Positions 12,864 to 12,965 of a stretch of 12,965 bases of DNA are shown in pieces. A model generated the notes under the pieces. That model saw only the letters and a list, made by a program, of their open reading frames with translations. It did no database searches and was not told the DNA's origin. Source of the DNA: an uncultured Bacteroidota bacterium (lineage in GTDB: Bacteria > Bacteroidota > Bacteroidia > B-17B0 > Aurantibacillaceae); assembly GCA_903923915.1 (NCBI GenBank), contig CAIXZI010000656.1, positions 1 to 12,965 of the forward strand, given 5' to 3'. Made by a program: the position numbers and the translations under genes. The stretch's first letter is position 1. Every line of letters starts with the position of its first letter.

Positions 12864-12965
12864 ATGATTATTTGCAAAACAATAGGTGAAATCAATAATT
12901 CTGAAGGGAAATTAACATCTCTTGGAAGCAAAATTGGTTTTGTACCAACCATGGGGGCACTTCAT
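12864..12965 (+). CDS. panC: Pantoate--beta-alanine ligase, 5' end only
   Basis: 34 codons from ATG 12864 to the right edge. They begin MIICKTIGEI and end with IGFVPTMGALH, the PanC N-terminal signature whose following GH belongs to the ATP-binding HIGH-type motif. The enzyme joins pantoate and beta-alanine using ATP in pantothenate synthesis, upstream of the CoaD step also encoded in this window. It is divergent from the half-length glycogen-synthase-like gene with an 86-base gap. The frame stays open a few codons upstream (TTG codons), but ATG gives the expected start. Confidence 0.9.
   Translation, partial: MIICKTIGEINNSEGKLTSLGSKIGFVPTMGALH

Overview
The window is AT-rich chromosomal DNA from a member of the Bacteroidota. 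The evidence is the gene orders hpt-adk-obg and DUF3822-rsmD-coaD, a half-length glycogen-synthase-like gene divergent from panC, Obg with an SKSD G4 motif and no C-terminal OCT domain, and promoters of the Bacteroidota type (TTTG, about 20 bases, TAnnTTTG). No rRNA, tRNA or CRISPR array was seen. I cannot assign a genus.

Layout. (1) 1-4136, minus strand: the end of a surface-polysaccharide cluster, with asnB, a Gfo/Idh/MocA sugar oxidoreductase and a GT4 glycosyltransferase (cut by the left edge), joined by TGATG and TAA|ATG junctions. (2) 4137-4452: a 316-base gene-free stretch with a 16-bp inverted repeat, a 10-bp direct repeat and two adjacent palindromes. (3) 4453-6300, minus strand: housekeeping operon DUF3822-rsmD-coaD with overlapping genes. 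(4) 6301-6508: divergent intergenic space with one copy of a structured, MITE-like repeat. (5) 6509-9111, plus strand: hpt, adk and obg; Adk has an unusual, roughly 100-residue, histone-H1-like lysine-rich tail. (6) 9112-11127: an accessory patch with a second MITE-like copy, a 53-bp duplicate of the 3' end of the neighbouring SDR gene, a REP-associated tyrosine transposase (RAYT) bracketed by inverted hairpin repeats, a decapitated XRE regulator, a DUF922 putative secreted peptidase with a small coupled ORF, and a third hairpin copy. (7) 11128-12777, minus strand: SDR dehydrogenase and the half-length glycogen-synthase-like protein. (8) 12864-end, plus strand: the start of panC.

The core genes serve nucleotide salvage and balance (hpt, adk), ribosome maturation (rsmD, obg) and CoA/pantothenate synthesis (coaD, panC). 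The left cluster probably makes or modifies an extracellular glycan. The points most worth following are the RAYT with its hairpins, the SDR 3'-end duplication that looks like an attachment-site-type scar, the Adk tail, and the MITE-like repeat whose stems differ in sequence but keep their pairing.
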